From an uncultured Prevotellaceae bacterium (GTDB lineage Bacteria > Bacteroidota > Bacteroidia > Bacteroidales > Bacteroidaceae): DNA of 44,390 nt. The DNA lies in NCBI GenBank assembly GCA_900315745.1, contig ONAG01000023.1:1-44390 (forward strand), read 5' to 3'. Below are positions 8,125 to 17,355 of this stretch, one piece after another. Position 1 is the first letter of the stretch; each line of letters opens with the position of its first letter. The notes beneath the pieces were generated by a model. That model made no database searches and was not told the DNA's origin. It saw only the letters and a list, made by a program, of their open reading frames with translations. A program made the translations under genes and the position numbers.

Positions 8125-8149
8125 ATTTATATCCAAAGAAACTTTCCTT

Positions 8150-9595
8150 TTAGAAATCAGCAGATTTTGGAGTACGTGGGAACGGTATGACGTCGCGGAT
8201 GTTCTGCATACCGGTGACAAAGAGGATGAGACGCTCGAAGCCTAATCCGAAACCGGCATGAGGACATGTGCCATACTTGCGGGTATCAAGATACCACCAG
8301 AGTTTGTCGGTCTCCATCTGGCGACTCTTAATCTCAGCCATCAGCTTATCATAACTCTCCTCACGCACGCTGCCACCGATAATCTCTCCAATCTGTGGGA
8401 AGAGCACATCGGTGCCCTGCATGGTACGGCCAGGAGCCACACAGCCTTGATAGCCCACCGATCCGTCACCCTGCGCCTCGTTCTGCTTCATGTAGAAAGC
8501 CTTGATGCTGGAAGGATAGTCGGTCATGATGACAGGCCTCTTGAAATGCTCCTCCACCAGGTAGCGCTCGTGTTCGGAAGCCAGGTCATCACCCCAGTTG
8601 CATGGGAACTCGAACTTCTTTCCTTTCTTGATGGCTTCCTGCAGAATCTCTATACCCTTTGTATAGGGCAAGCGGACGAACGAGCCTTCCAAGACTGAAT
8701 GCAACCTCTGGAGCAAGGTCTTGTCAACCATCTTGTTGAGGAATTCCAAGTCATCCTTGCAGTTATCCAAAGCCCACTGCACACAATATTTGATGAAATC
8801 TTCCTCCAAATCCATCAGTTCCTCCTGATTGAGGAATGCCACTTCTGGCTCAATCATCCAAAACTCGGCGAGATGCCTCGGCGTGTTGGAATTCTCAGCG
8901 CGGAAAGTAGGTCCGAAGGTGTAAATGGCACCTAATGCCGTAGCACCTAATTCGCCCTCAAGCTGTCCGGAAACCGTGAGCGATGTCTGCTCTCCGAAGA
9001 AGTCATCGTCATATATGATTTTCCCTTCCTCGTCCTTTTTCAGGTCGTAGAGGTTCTTGGTGGTCACCTGGAACATGTTGCCTGCTCCCTCGCAGTCGCT
9101 GGCGGTAATCAGCGGTGTATGGAAATAGAAGAAGCCATGCTCATGAAAATAGGTGTGGATGGCAATAGCCATGTTGTGGCGAATGCGCATTACTGCCCCG
9201 AAGGTGTTGGTACGCAGCCTCAGGTGTGCATTTTTGCGCATCACCTCGAAACTTTGTCCCTTCTTCTGCATCGGGTAGTCATTACCACATAGTCCGAGAA
9301 CTTCCAATTCCTGACATTGTATTTCGCTTGTCTGTCCAGCGCCCATGCTCTCCACGAGCACTCCCGTGGCACTGACACATGCTCCTGTAGTGACCTGTTT
9401 CAGTATTGCTGCATCCACCTTTTCAGGATCCACCACAACCTGCACATTCTTGATGGTGGAGCCATCGTTTATGGCGATGAAGTCCACCGCCTTGCTGCTG
9501 CGGTGCGTGCGCACCCAGCCTTTCACGTTGACCACAGTCCCATAATCCGTGCGCTGCAGCACCTCCACAACTTTTGTCCTACGTATCTTGTCCAT
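8150..9595 (-). CDS. asnS: Asparagine--tRNA ligase
   Basis: This class II aminoacyl-tRNA synthetase charges tRNA-Asn. The start at 9595 gives [15 protein letters not shown], the normal family N-terminus and a length of 481 residues; a longer frame from 9634 adds 13 unlikely residues. An OB-fold anticodon-binding domain (about 15-110, with [19 protein letters not shown]) precedes the catalytic core. Motif 2 reads [21 protein letters not shown]-like around residue 235 and motif 3 is [15 protein letters not shown] near the C-terminus. It is the last gene of purB-rluB-asnS, 65 bases after rluB, and is probably co-transcribed with them. Confidence 0.95.
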   Translation of the reverse strand: MDKIRRTKVVEVLQRTDYGTVVNVKGWVRTHRSSKAVDFIAINDGSTIKNVQVVVDPEKVDAAILKQVTTGACVSATGVLVESMGAGQTSEIQCQELEVLGLCGNDYPMQKKGQSFEVMRKNAHLRLRTNTFGAVMRIRHNMAIAIHTYFHEHGFFYFHTPLITASDCEGAGNMFQVTTKNLYDLKKDEEGKIIYDDDFFGEQTSLTVSGQLEGELGATALGAIYTFGPTFRAENSNTPRHLAEFWMIEPEVAFLNQEELMDLEEDFIKYCVQWALDNCKDDLEFLNKMVDKTLLQRLHSVLEGSFVRLPYTKGIEILQEAIKKGKKFEFPCNWGDDLASEHERYLVEEHFKRPVIMTDYPSSIKAFYMKQNEAQGDGSVGYQGCVAPGRTMQGTDVLFPQIGEIIGGSVREESYDKLMAEIKSRQMETDKLWWYLDTRKYGTCPHAGFGLGFERLILFVTGMQNIRDVIPFPRTPKSADF

Positions 9596-9660
9596 TTTAA
9601 TAGTTTTTGTTCTGTATTTGTAAAAATCCACCAAAAGTGAATATAAAAGTCGCTGACGAA

Positions 9661-11106
9661 TTACTCAAAGGCTCCCATGCGAAGCATGTCCACCTCTTTC
9701 TCGGTGAGGAACCTCCAGTCGCCTCGACGCACATTCTTCTTGGTGAGTCCGGCAAACTGCACACGGTCGAGTTTCACCACACGATAGCCAAGACTTTCGA
9801 ATATGCGACGCACAATCCTGTTCTTGCCACTATGGATTTCAATACCCACCTGGCTCTTGTCTGTATCGCTTGCATACTCCACTGCGTCAGCCTTCACCTC
9901 ACCATCTTCCAATGTTATGCCTTCTGTGATTTGCTGCATGTCATGCAACGTCACATTCTTGTCGAGGTAAACGTGATAAACCTTCTTCTTCAAGAATTTG
10001 GGATGAGTAAGCTTGCTTGCCAAGTCACCATCATTGGTGAGCAGGAGCACGCCAGTGGTATTGCGGTCGAGACGTCCCACAGGATAGATACGTTCCGGAC
10101 ATGCATTCTTCACCAAGTCCATCACCGTCTTGCGCTGTTGTGGGTCGTCGCTCGTTGTGACATAGTCTTTTGGCTTGTTGAGGAGCACATACACCTTCTT
10201 CTCAAGCTTCACTGGTTGGTCGTGGAACATAACGCTATCGGTGCGCGACACCTTGGTACCAAGTTCGGTCACCACTTCACCATTCACCTTTACCACACCT
10301 GCCTGGATGAAGGCATCTGCCTCCCTGCGGCTGCAAATACCGGCATTTGCCAAAAATTTATTCAGACGGATTGGCTCGTTGGGATCGAAATTCTCTTCCT
10401 TGTAATCAATACGTTTCTTCATGCCAAATGAAGCATTGGGGTCGTATCCCTGTTGATGCTGACGATAGCCGCCCTGCTGGTGTTGGCGATAGCCACCTTG
10501 TTGGTAACCGCCGCGTTGCTGGTAACCACCACGCTGTTGGTAGCCGCCCTGCTGATAACCACCTTGCTGACGTTGATAGCCGCCCTGCTGGTAACCGCCG
10601 CGCTGTTGGTAACCGCCTTGCTGGCGCTGTTGGTAACCGCCTTGCTGGCGCTGTTGATAGCCACCTTGTTGGCGCTGTTGGTAACCACCCTGCTGGCGCT
10701 GTTGATAGCCACCTTGCTGGCGAGGCTGGTAACCGCCCTGCTGGCGCTGTTGATAGCCACCTTGTTGGCGCTGTTGGTAACCACCCTGCTGGCGAGGCTG
10801 GTAGCCACCCTGCTGGTAGTCGCCAGAGTTATTGTTGTAACGAGGGCGATATTGGTGCTGTTGTCCACCACCAGACTGAAGTCCGGCACCAAATCCTTCT
10901 GGACGGAAGCCACCTTCGTCCTCATTTTTGCGTTCTGAAGAAAAAGCACGTTGAGTGTGAATGCGGGGCCGCTGTGGACGGTTCCCACTACGATAGTCTC
11001 TTGAATAATTTCCTGACTGTCCTGTTGACTGATAACCTTCGCGGCCACCCGTGTTTTGATCATTCGACAGTTGTTCTTCCTGTTTGTTCTCGTTTTCAAA
11101 ATCCAT
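9661..11106 (-). CDS. rluB: RluB/RsuA-family rRNA pseudouridine synthase with long Q/G/Y/R repeat tail
   Basis: The C-terminal half is a standard 23S rRNA pseudouridine synthase. An S4 RNA-binding domain (about 246-290, [19 protein letters not shown]) is followed by the catalytic core with [17 protein letters not shown], where D347 is the nucleophile, and a conserved [14 protein letters not shown] segment. The first 240 residues are low complexity. Residues 97-220 are near-perfect repeats of the GGYQQRQQ type, rich in Gln, Gly, Tyr and Arg and nearly free of acidic or aliphatic residues. Bacteroidetes homologues often have extended N-termini, but this is a striking example. Such tails resemble RNA-binding, condensate-forming segments; that role is inference. 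It lies 48 bases after purB. Confidence 0.9.
   Translation of the reverse strand: MDFENENKQEEQLSNDQNTGGREGYQSTGQSGNYSRDYRSGNRPQRPRIHTQRAFSSERKNEDEGGFRPEGFGAGLQSGGGQQHQYRPRYNNNSGDYQQGGYQPRQQGGYQQRQQGGYQQRQQGGYQPRQQGGYQQRQQGGYQQRQQGGYQQRQQGGYQQRQQGGYQQRGGYQQGGYQRQQGGYQQGGYQQRGGYQQRGGYQQGGYRQHQQGGYRQHQQGYDPNASFGMKKRIDYKEENFDPNEPIRLNKFLANAGICSRREADAFIQAGVVKVNGEVVTELGTKVSRTDSVMFHDQPVKLEKKVYVLLNKPKDYVTTSDDPQQRKTVMDLVKNACPERIYPVGRLDRNTTGVLLLTNDGDLASKLTHPKFLKKKVYHVYLDKNVTLHDMQQITEGITLEDGEVKADAVEYASDTDKSQVGIEIHSGKNRIVRRIFESLGYRVVKLDRVQFAGLTKKNVRRGDWRFLTEKEVDMLRMGAFE
10447..10818 (-). repeat. In-frame tandem repeats (24-bp and shorter units) in rluB
   Basis: The DNA coding for residues 97-220 consists of near-identical 24-base units (GGYQQRQQ) mixed with shorter ones ([11 protein letters not shown] and others). 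All are multiples of three and keep the frame. Such arrays expand and contract by slippage or recombination, so length polymorphism between strains is expected. Confidence 0.9.
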
Positions 11107-11154
11107 GGTGATAATAAATTTATAGCCTCACGGCTGGTTAGTAAAAAGAGTAAA

Positions 11155-12501
11155 TTAAATTCCTGTATAATTTTGTGGCGTTATTGCCAACAATTGTTCT
11201 TTAACATCCTGTCCAACCTCAAGCGACTCCACAAAATCGTGAATGGTCTGCTCTGTCATCTTGGTGTTGGTGCGTGTAAGCTGCTTCAAAGCCTCGTAAG
11301 GGTTGGGATACCCTTCTCTTCTTAATATGGTCTGTATTGCCTCAGCCACCACAGCCCAGTTGTCTTCCAAATCCTGATTCAGTCTTTGTTCATTTAAAAT
11401 CAACTTCCTCAATCCTTTGAGTGTGCTTTCTATCGCTATGACAGTATGTCCGAAAGGCACTCCCACATTTCGCAAAACGGTGGAGTCGGTGAGGTCTCTC
11501 TGCAATCTGCTCACAGGCAACTTTGCAGCCAAGAACTGCAGCAAGGCGTTTGAAATACCCAAATTGCCCTCGCTGTTTTCAAAATCGATAGGATTCACCT
11601 TGTGGGGCATGGCGCTCGAACCAACCTCTCCCTTCTTGATTTTCTGTTTGAAATATTCCATGGAGACATACATCCAGAAATCCCTGTCGAGGTCTATCAA
11701 GATGGTGTTGATTCTCCTTAGGGCATCAAAGACAGCACCCATACAGTCGTAATTGCTGATTTGAGTGGTGAATTCCTCTCTTTCAAGTCTCAGGTGGTTT
11801 GCCACGAAATTATTGGCAAAACCACGCCAGTCGATTTCCGGGAATGCCACATGGTGTGCATTGAAGTTTCCTGTTGCCCCACCGAATTTGGCAGTGATGG
11901 GACATGCCTTCAGCTGTTCCATCTGTCTTGTTATGCGATAGACATACACCATGACCTCCTTGCCAAGTCTTGTGGGTGAGGCTGGCTGTCCATGTGTCTT
12001 TGCGAGCATGGGCACATCTTTCCACTCTTCTGCATACTGTCTCAGCAACTGGAGTAGTTCTTCCAAAAGAGGGTAAACCACTTGTTCCAAAGCTTCCTTT
12101 ACGGATAGTGGCACTGAGGTGTTGTTGATATCCTGTGATGTAAGGCCAAAATGCACAAATTCCTTATAGGCTTCGAATCCGCCCAACTTGTCAAGCTTTT
12201 CCTTGATAAAATATTCCACTGCCTTAACATCGTGGTTTGTAATGCTTTCTATCTCCTTGACACGGCAAGCGTCTTCCTCCGTAAATTGCTGATATATATC
12301 CCGAAGCGAACATATCTGCTCCTGACTTACCTTTTCAAGTTGGGGCAAGGGCAATTGGCACAATGCGATGAAATATTCTATTTCAACGCGCACCCTATAT
12401 TTAATAAGAGCATACTCTGAAAAATATCCTGCCAACAGTTCTGTCTTTCCTCTATACCGACCGTCAATTGGAGATATGGCCGTCAATGTGTCGAGCCTCA
12501 T
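11155..12501 (-). CDS. purB: Adenylosuccinate lyase
   Basis: This fumarase/aspartase-superfamily enzyme cleaves adenylosuccinate to AMP and fumarate, and SAICAR to AICAR, in purine synthesis. At 448 residues it has the usual length. H170 lies in AKTHGQPASPT. The superfamily signature GSSAMPHKVNP (294-304) forms the mobile loop with the catalytic Ser. The N-terminus LTAISPIDGRYRGKT is typical. It is the first gene of purB-rluB-asnS and has a well-formed promoter 69-100 bases upstream. Confidence 0.96.
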   Translation of the reverse strand: MRLDTLTAISPIDGRYRGKTELLAGYFSEYALIKYRVRVEIEYFIALCQLPLPQLEKVSQEQICSLRDIYQQFTEEDACRVKEIESITNHDVKAVEYFIKEKLDKLGGFEAYKEFVHFGLTSQDINNTSVPLSVKEALEQVVYPLLEELLQLLRQYAEEWKDVPMLAKTHGQPASPTRLGKEVMVYVYRITRQMEQLKACPITAKFGGATGNFNAHHVAFPEIDWRGFANNFVANHLRLEREEFTTQISNYDCMGAVFDALRRINTILIDLDRDFWMYVSMEYFKQKIKKGEVGSSAMPHKVNPIDFENSEGNLGISNALLQFLAAKLPVSRLQRDLTDSTVLRNVGVPFGHTVIAIESTLKGLRKLILNEQRLNQDLEDNWAVVAEAIQTILRREGYPNPYEALKQLTRTNTKMTEQTIHDFVESLEVGQDVKEQLLAITPQNYTGI

Positions 12502-12569
12502 TTGAATTAATGTACTAAAAATATAAATATAAAAATCTTAAACGGAATATACCTATCGCTAATCGGTTA

Positions 12570-12601
12570 CAAAGTTACTAAGAATCTTTGAGCAGAGCAA
12601 A
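12570..12601 (-). promoter_or_regulatory. Promoter of purB-rluB-asnS
   Basis: On the minus strand TAACTTTG (12570-12577) is the -7 element and TTTG (12598-12601) the -33 element, with a 20-base spacer. The leader before purB would be about 60 bases. The rest of 12502-12755 holds nothing else that I can support. Confidence 0.75.
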
Positions 12602-12755
12602 AAAAACCAATTTTATTTGTTGTCGAAGTGATGTAACATCAATGTTGCAACATTGATTCAATACACGAGGGTCTATGAAAGCAATATAAATAATAAGAAA
12701 TACATAAAAAGTAAAATCCCCGCAACCCCGAAGAGTCACAGGGAATCACCCCAAG

Positions 12756-12830
12756 TGGGCGTTGACGGATTCGAACCGCCGACCCTCTGCTTGTAAGGCA
12801 GATGCTCTAAACCAACTGAGCTAAACGCCC
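12756..12830 (-). tRNA. tRNA-Val (anticodon UAC)
   Basis: The 75-base minus-strand sequence folds into a full cloverleaf: acceptor GGGCGTT/AACGCCC, D stem GCTC/GAGC, anticodon stem TCTGC/GCAGA with loop CTTACAA (anticodon TAC, reading GUA and related Val codons), and T arm GGCGG-TTCGAAT-CCGTC. The discriminator base is A. CCA is not encoded, since the next bases are CTT. Confidence 0.95.
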
Positions 12831-12846
12831 TTTTTGAAAAGCGTTG

Positions 12847-12878
12847 CAAAGGTATGCACATTTTTCGAAACCTCCAAA
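12847..12878 (-). promoter_or_regulatory. Promoter of tRNA-Val
   Basis: TACCTTTG (12847-12854, minus) and TTTG (12875-12878) are separated by exactly 20 bases. The predicted start near 12841 is about 10 bases before the mature tRNA 5' end. Confidence 0.8.
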
Positions 12879-12924
12879 TTTTTAAGCCTTTTTTTTGCGT
12901 TATATCGGTTTTTCCTTGTTCTTG

Positions 12925-12956
12925 TTGCCTTATTTCAGTATTTTGGTGTAATTTTG
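12925..12956 (+). promoter_or_regulatory. Promoter of trpS
   Basis: TAATTTTG (12949-12956) is the -7 element and TTG (12925-12927) lies 21 bases upstream. It is divergent from the tRNA-Val promoter, and the two start regions are about 120 bases apart. Confidence 0.65.
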
Positions 12957-12975
12957 CAAACTGATATGTCATAAC

Positions 12976-13020
12976 AGGGAGCAGCGAGCTCCCTCCACAC
13001 ATTAAAGGGGAATCCACCCC
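12976..13020 (+). promoter_or_regulatory. Two small hairpins in the trpS leader
   Basis: The leader of about 80 bases can form AGGGAGC/GCTCCCT (12976-12982 with 12988-12994) and GGGG/CCCC (13007-13010 with 13017-13020). There is no Trp-codon leader peptide and no T-box sequence, so amino-acid control is not shown. They may simply affect mRNA stability or translation. Confidence 0.35.
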
Positions 13021-13044
13021 ACCAACAATAAATAAGGAAATATA

Positions 13045-14034
13045 ATGGAAAAAGTAGTAAGTGGCATCCGCCCCACCGGCAACCTGCACTTAGGCAACTA
13101 TTTCGGTGCAGTGAAGAGTTTTGTGAAAATGCAAGACGAATACGAATGCATGTTCTTCATAGCCGACTGGCACAGCCTCACCACACACCCAAAACCGGGC
13201 GACATCCAAGAAAGTGCACGCATCATTCTCGCAGAATACCTCGCCTGTGGGCTCGACCCGCAAAAGGCTCCCATCTATGTGCAGAGCGACGTGAAGGAAA
13301 CTCTCGAATTGTATTTGTTCTTAAACATGAACATGTACTTGGGCGAACTTGAACGCGTGACCACATTCAAGGAGAAGGCACGCAAACAGCCCAACAATGT
13401 AAATGCAGGACTGCTGACCTACCCCACACTGATGGCAGCCGACATATTGCAACACAAGGCAAACAAGGTGCCTGTGGGCAAAGACCAAGAGCAAAACATG
13501 GAGATGGCACGCAGATGTGCAAGACGTTTCAACAATATCTATGGAGTGGAATTTTTCCCAGAGCCACAAAGTTTCTACTTTGCCGACAAAGCAGTGAAAG
13601 TACCTGGACTTGATGGCAGCGGAAAGATGGGAAAGAGCGAGGGCAACTGCATATACCTGCGTGACGATGACAAAACCATCACAAAGAAAGTGATGAAAGC
13701 CGTGACCGACCTTGGTCCACAAGAGCCCAACAGCGAGCGCCCGGAAGTTATCGAAAACCTTTTCACTTTCCTTCGCCTATGCTCCAACGAGGAAGCATAC
13801 AACTATTTTGATGAGAAATGGAATGACTGCACCTTACGCTATGGCGACCTGAAGAAACAAATAGCGGCAGACTTGGTGAAGACCATAGCTCCAATACGCG
13901 AGAGAATCAACGAATTCAGCGCAAACCGAGAGTTGCTCGACCGAATAGCTTTAGAGGGTGCCGAACGTGCCAGAGAAAGTGCCAAGGCCACTATCGAAGA
14001 GGTGAGACGAATAATAGGTTTCAGAGTGAAATAA
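13045..14034 (+). CDS. trpS: Tryptophan--tRNA ligase
   Basis: This class I synthetase charges tRNA-Trp. The N-terminus has SGIRPTGNLHLGNYFGAV, containing the HIGH-equivalent GNLHLGN. GKMGKSEGN around residues 194-202 is the KMSKS loop. The length of 329 residues is typical. It has its own promoter and is followed by a strong terminator, so it is monocistronic. The stop codon lies in a 17-bp tandem duplication (14024-14057). Confidence 0.96.
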   Translation: MEKVVSGIRPTGNLHLGNYFGAVKSFVKMQDEYECMFFIADWHSLTTHPKPGDIQESARIILAEYLACGLDPQKAPIYVQSDVKETLELYLFLNMNMYLGELERVTTFKEKARKQPNNVNAGLLTYPTLMAADILQHKANKVPVGKDQEQNMEMARRCARRFNNIYGVEFFPEPQSFYFADKAVKVPGLDGSGKMGKSEGNCIYLRDDDKTITKKVMKAVTDLGPQEPNSERPEVIENLFTFLRLCSNEEAYNYFDEKWNDCTLRYGDLKKQIAADLVKTIAPIRERINEFSANRELLDRIALEGAERARESAKATIEEVRRIIGFRVK

Positions 14035-14057
14035 GAATCAGAGTGAAATAAGAATCA
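14024..14057 (+). repeat. 17-bp tandem duplication across the trpS stop codon
   Basis: GAGTGAAATAAGAATCA occurs twice in exact tandem (14024-14040 and 14041-14057). The first copy carries the trpS stop TAA (14032-14034). The second copy is non-coding and leads straight into the terminator. Exact identity suggests a recent duplication. Confidence 0.95.
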
Positions 14058-14094
14058 AAAAACTGGGATGGCTTTGCAGCGATCCCAGTTTTTT
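14057..14094. terminator. Terminator of trpS
   Basis: Arms 14057-14069 (AAAAAACTGGGAT) and 14082-14094 are perfect complements around a 12-base loop, ending in six T. The A/T symmetry lets it act in both directions. Confidence 0.9.
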
Positions 14095-14106
14095 ATGACA
14101 ACAAAA

Positions 14107-14132
14107 AGCGCTTCCCACGAGAGGGAAGCGCT
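14107..14132 (-). terminator. Terminator of the ompA-like gene
   Basis: Arms 14107-14116 (AGCGCTTCCC) and 14123-14132 are perfect complements with a 6-base loop. On the minus strand the hairpin is followed by TTTT from 14106 leftward. It lies 35 bases after the stop codon of the ompA-like gene. Confidence 0.85.
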
Positions 14133-14166
14133 ATGTTTTTTGTCCTTATGGAACTACCACTAACAA

Positions 14167-15333
14167 TTAGCGTACTTCCACAGTTGCACGACGGTTGAGC
14201 TCGAATGGTGAAAGGATGAGCACACCACCCTTGCCAACAGATGTGATCTTGCTGCGGTTTACACCCATACCTACAAGTTCTTCAACAACAGTCTTGGCAC
14301 GCTCGTCTGACAGCCACTGGTTGTGGTCTGGCTTACCAGTCTTGCTATCAGCATAACCAGTTACGAGGAGGTCGCAGTTGTTGTCGAGAGCATACTTACC
14401 AACGGCACGTACGTCAACCATGTCACGTGAGTAGGAAGGACCACTCTTTGTCTTGTCACAGTAGAAGAACACAGTTGCTGGAGGAGCAAACTTCACGATT
14501 GGAGGAGCTGGTGGCTCTGGGCACTTGTGATCTGCGATGAGCTTGTTCAGACGGTCGATTTCTGCGTTGGCGTCAGCCAGCTGTCCATTGAGAGCGTCGA
14601 TTTGTGACTGATGGAGAGCCTTGATAGCGTTTACATCAGGCACTTTGTCCCATGTACCCTTGCCGAGGTTGAATGTCAGACCCAGTTCTGCATAGAGCAG
14701 GTTGTCGTGTGAGTCCCAACCACGGTGATTTGGGTCGAGGTTTGTATCGAACGGGTTGAAGTCGATATCGTTCTCAAGACGGTTCCATCCTACTTCAAGG
14801 TTCAAGAAAGTCTTGCGGCTCAGACGGAATTCATTGAGGATACCAACATTGAGATCCATAGCATACCTGTTGTGAGTCATTGAACGGCCTACGCCACCAC
14901 CAACGAATGGAATGAAATTCCATACACGGTCAGGATTGTAGCCACCGAGCATGTTGCTCAAGTTGAACAGGATATTCTCATTCAAGAGCCAGAATCTGTT
15001 TAATCTGCCAACACCTTCGCCATTCACACCTGCGCGAACCTGCTTGCCCCAAATACCCATCAATTTGGTACGGAGACCGAGGCCAGGAGTAAACCATTTA
15101 CCAATAGCGATAGCAGCACCTGGATTTGAGCGGAAGCTCTCCAATGGACTGCTCTTCAGTCCTGCTCCATGCTCTTCTGCAGAATACCAAGCGTTCCACT
15201 GAGCGCCCACCTGGATAAACCAATTGCTCCAGAATGAATTTGTAGCCACACTGTGCTTCAATGTGGGGTCATCCTGAGCCATGGCTGAAAAAGATACGCC
15301 AGCTAAAGCCAGCACCATTAATAGTTTTTTCAT
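14167..15333 (-). CDS. OmpA-family outer-membrane protein
   Basis: The product has 388 residues: a signal peptide (MKKLLMVLALAGVSFSAMAQ), an eight-strand-type beta-barrel region (about 25-230, many aromatic alternating strands), a short helical linker (ALNGQLADANAEIDRLNKLI), a Pro-rich hinge (KCPEPPAPPI), and a C-terminal OmpA domain (about 275-388). The peptidoglycan-binding motif is seen in VTGYADSKTG and SPFELNRRATVEVR, where the Asp and Arg bind diaminopimelate. It anchors the outer membrane to the wall. It is monocistronic, with a -7 box upstream and its own terminator. It is paralogous in layout to the gene at 31039-32139. Confidence 0.9.
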   Translation of the reverse strand: MKKLLMVLALAGVSFSAMAQDDPTLKHSVATNSFWSNWFIQVGAQWNAWYSAEEHGAGLKSSPLESFRSNPGAAIAIGKWFTPGLGLRTKLMGIWGKQVRAGVNGEGVGRLNRFWLLNENILFNLSNMLGGYNPDRVWNFIPFVGGGVGRSMTHNRYAMDLNVGILNEFRLSRKTFLNLEVGWNRLENDIDFNPFDTNLDPNHRGWDSHDNLLYAELGLTFNLGKGTWDKVPDVNAIKALHQSQIDALNGQLADANAEIDRLNKLIADHKCPEPPAPPIVKFAPPATVFFYCDKTKSGPSYSRDMVDVRAVGKYALDNNCDLLVTGYADSKTGKPDHNQWLSDERAKTVVEELVGMGVNRSKITSVGKGGVLILSPFELNRRATVEVR

Positions 15334-15400
15334 AACCTTTATATTTAAATAATCAAAAAAAATAATTATTGTCGTTAAATAATCGCACTTTTTTCCGCTG

Positions 15401-15408
15401 CAAAGATA
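15401..15408 (-). promoter_or_regulatory. -7 element of the ompA-like gene
   Basis: TATCTTTG on the minus strand fits TAnnTTTG, 67 bases upstream of the ATG at 15333. No TTG lies at the expected -33 distance. Confidence 0.5.
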
Positions 15409-15504
15409 ATATTTATTTTCAAATATTATAAGTTTTTCTTAGGAAAATTTCACTTTATAAGCCAAAATAGACCTATTTAAGCGCCAAAAAGGCAAAAAAA
15501 AGTG

Positions 15505-17322
15505 TTACAAGCCAAGCAAACGGTCGATTTCGCCTTGTTTTAATATGGCAAGTATTGGTTTTCCGTCGGGTGTGGTATTCACATTCGAGCAGCAAAAAAG
15601 TCTGTTGACAAGATTCTCCATCTCCTCATTTCCGAGGACCTGTCCTTGTGGTATGGCAGCAGCATTGGCGAGGCTCAACGCCATGACGTTGTTCAATTCA
15701 TCTTTGGGATGCCCCACTTTCTCCCTCGCATCAGCAATTATCCCATGAAGCATTGCAGTGGCATCCATTCCCTCAAATCCGGCGGGCACACCGACAATGG
15801 AGAAGGAGTCGCCTCCAAGGTCGGAAATGGAAAAGCCCATGTCTGCCAATTCCGGCATTATTTGGCGCATGACATTTGCCTCTTCAAGAGAGCATGTGAT
15901 TAGTTCGGGGAAAAGTACGCTTTGCGTGTTCCATTTGTGATGCTTCATCTTATCTACATATTCCTCGAAAAGCACCCTCAGGTGTGCCCGGTGCTGGTCG
16001 ATTATCATCAGTCCCGACTTCACGGCTGTCATTATGAGCCTTCCTTTATATTGATAATGTGTAGGAGCTTTCTCTGCGATGATGTCGGCAGGAGCATCAG
16101 TAGCCTCTATCTCATCGAACAGGTCCCTCTGTTGATATTGGCTTTCGACGTTGGGCGTGAACAAATCCTCCCAATGCCTGGCATTAGAGTCGGCTCTTTT
16201 GTTTCTCGTGCCGTCGAATGGATTATACTTAGGGTTGGCAATGACAGCTGGTGCAGACCCACCGCCACCACCTTGTCCGAATGAAGGTATCTCGGGTTTC
16301 CCCTCTACGTCGAAATCTATGGAAGGGACATCATTGAATCTCCCCACGGCTTCTTTGACTGCTGCCGAAAGGATTTGCCATATGGCTTGTTCGTTGTCAA
16401 ACTTTATCTCCGTCTTTGTGGGATGGATGTTTACGTCTATGTCAGAGGGGTTAACGTCAAAATACAAGAAGAAAGGCACTTGCTCTCCCTGGGGCACCAA
16501 TCTTTCGAAAGGTGTCATGACTGCCTTTGCGAAATATGGATGCCTCATATATCTTCCATTTACGAAGAAGAACTGGTGCACTCCCTTTTTTCTTGCTGAC
16601 TCAGGTTTTCCTACAAATCCTGAGATACGGCAAAGGGATGTCTCCACCGACACTGGCAGCAAGTCTTGGTTGAGCTTCCTTCCAAAAACATCTATTATAC
16701 GTTGTCTCAATCCTGAAGCTCTCAGTCCCGACACCTCCGTTCCGTTGCTGTGCAACGAGAAAGACACATCAGGATTTACGAGCACTATACGTTCGTATGC
16801 CGCTATGATGTTGTTGAGTTCTGTCGCATTCGACTTGAGGAATTTGCGTCGGGCAGGCACGTTGAAGAAAAGGTTTTCCACCTTGAACCTGCTTCCCTTG
16901 GGGCAGGAGACAGGTTCCTGACTTACAAACTTCGACCCATGAATGGTGACTGCGGTCCCAAGCTCTTCATCTTCCCGTCTTGTGGTCAGTTCCACTTGCG
17001 CCACGGCAGCTATGGAAGCGAGTGCCTCCCCCCTGAATCCCATGGTATGGAGGTCGAACAGGTCGCCTGCCACCCTTATCTTTGATGTGGCATGTCTTTC
17101 AAATGATAGCCTTGCATCAGTGGCAGACATTCCGCAACCGTCATCAACCACCATTATGGAGGTGCGTCCTGCATCCACCACCATAACATCAATCTCATGA
17201 GCCCCTGCATCAAGTGCATTCTCCACCAATTCCTTCACCACGGATGAAGGTCGCTGTATGACCTCGCCAGCAGCTATCTGGTTGGCAACGGAATCAGGCA
17301 ATAATTGAATGATGTCGCTCAT
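15505..17322 (-). CDS. mutL: DNA mismatch repair protein MutL
   Basis: The 605-residue product couples mismatch recognition by MutS to strand removal. The N-terminal GHKL ATPase is complete, with ELVENALDAGA (E34), DDGCGM and GFRGEALASIAAV. A Gly/Ser-rich linker lies at about 340-420. In the C-terminal dimerisation domain the endonuclease motif DQHA(x)2E(x)4E is altered to DQHRAHLRVLFE (442-453), with Leu for the first Glu. The CPHGRP-like Zn motif reads TTPDGKP, without Cys or His. This suggests a non-nicking MutL. It is the last gene of the guaB unit, 33 bases after the OstA-like gene. Confidence 0.95.
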   Translation of the reverse strand: MSDIIQLLPDSVANQIAAGEVIQRPSSVVKELVENALDAGAHEIDVMVVDAGRTSIMVVDDGCGMSATDARLSFERHATSKIRVAGDLFDLHTMGFRGEALASIAAVAQVELTTRREDEELGTAVTIHGSKFVSQEPVSCPKGSRFKVENLFFNVPARRKFLKSNATELNNIIAAYERIVLVNPDVSFSLHSNGTEVSGLRASGLRQRIIDVFGRKLNQDLLPVSVETSLCRISGFVGKPESARKKGVHQFFFVNGRYMRHPYFAKAVMTPFERLVPQGEQVPFFLYFDVNPSDIDVNIHPTKTEIKFDNEQAIWQILSAAVKEAVGRFNDVPSIDFDVEGKPEIPSFGQGGGGGSAPAVIANPKYNPFDGTRNKRADSNARHWEDLFTPNVESQYQQRDLFDEIEATDAPADIIAEKAPTHYQYKGRLIMTAVKSGLMIIDQHRAHLRVLFEEYVDKMKHHKWNTQSVLFPELITCSLEEANVMRQIMPELADMGFSISDLGGDSFSIVGVPAGFEGMDATAMLHGIIADAREKVGHPKDELNNVMALSLANAAAIPQGQVLGNEEMENLVNRLFCCSNVNTTPDGKPILAILKQGEIDRLLGL

Positions 17323-17355
17323 AATCTCTTAAAATCCAACAACAATCAAAAAGCA

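Noticed and set aside
10447-10818. Repeat array considered as a CRISPR
   Set aside because: The units are contiguous, without spacers, and encode an in-frame protein repeat.
10347-11111. Long plus-strand and alternative minus-strand frames across the rluB repeats
   Set aside because: The multiples-of-three repeat keeps all frames open. Only the minus-strand frame leading into the S4 and synthase domains is coherent.
12957-13044. Possible T-box or Trp attenuator before trpS
   Set aside because: There is no T-box motif, no run of Trp codons and no terminator in the leader; only two small hairpins.
12736-13089. Minus-strand 117-residue frame covering tRNA-Val
   Set aside because: It reads through the tRNA gene and the divergent promoter region, so it is not a gene.
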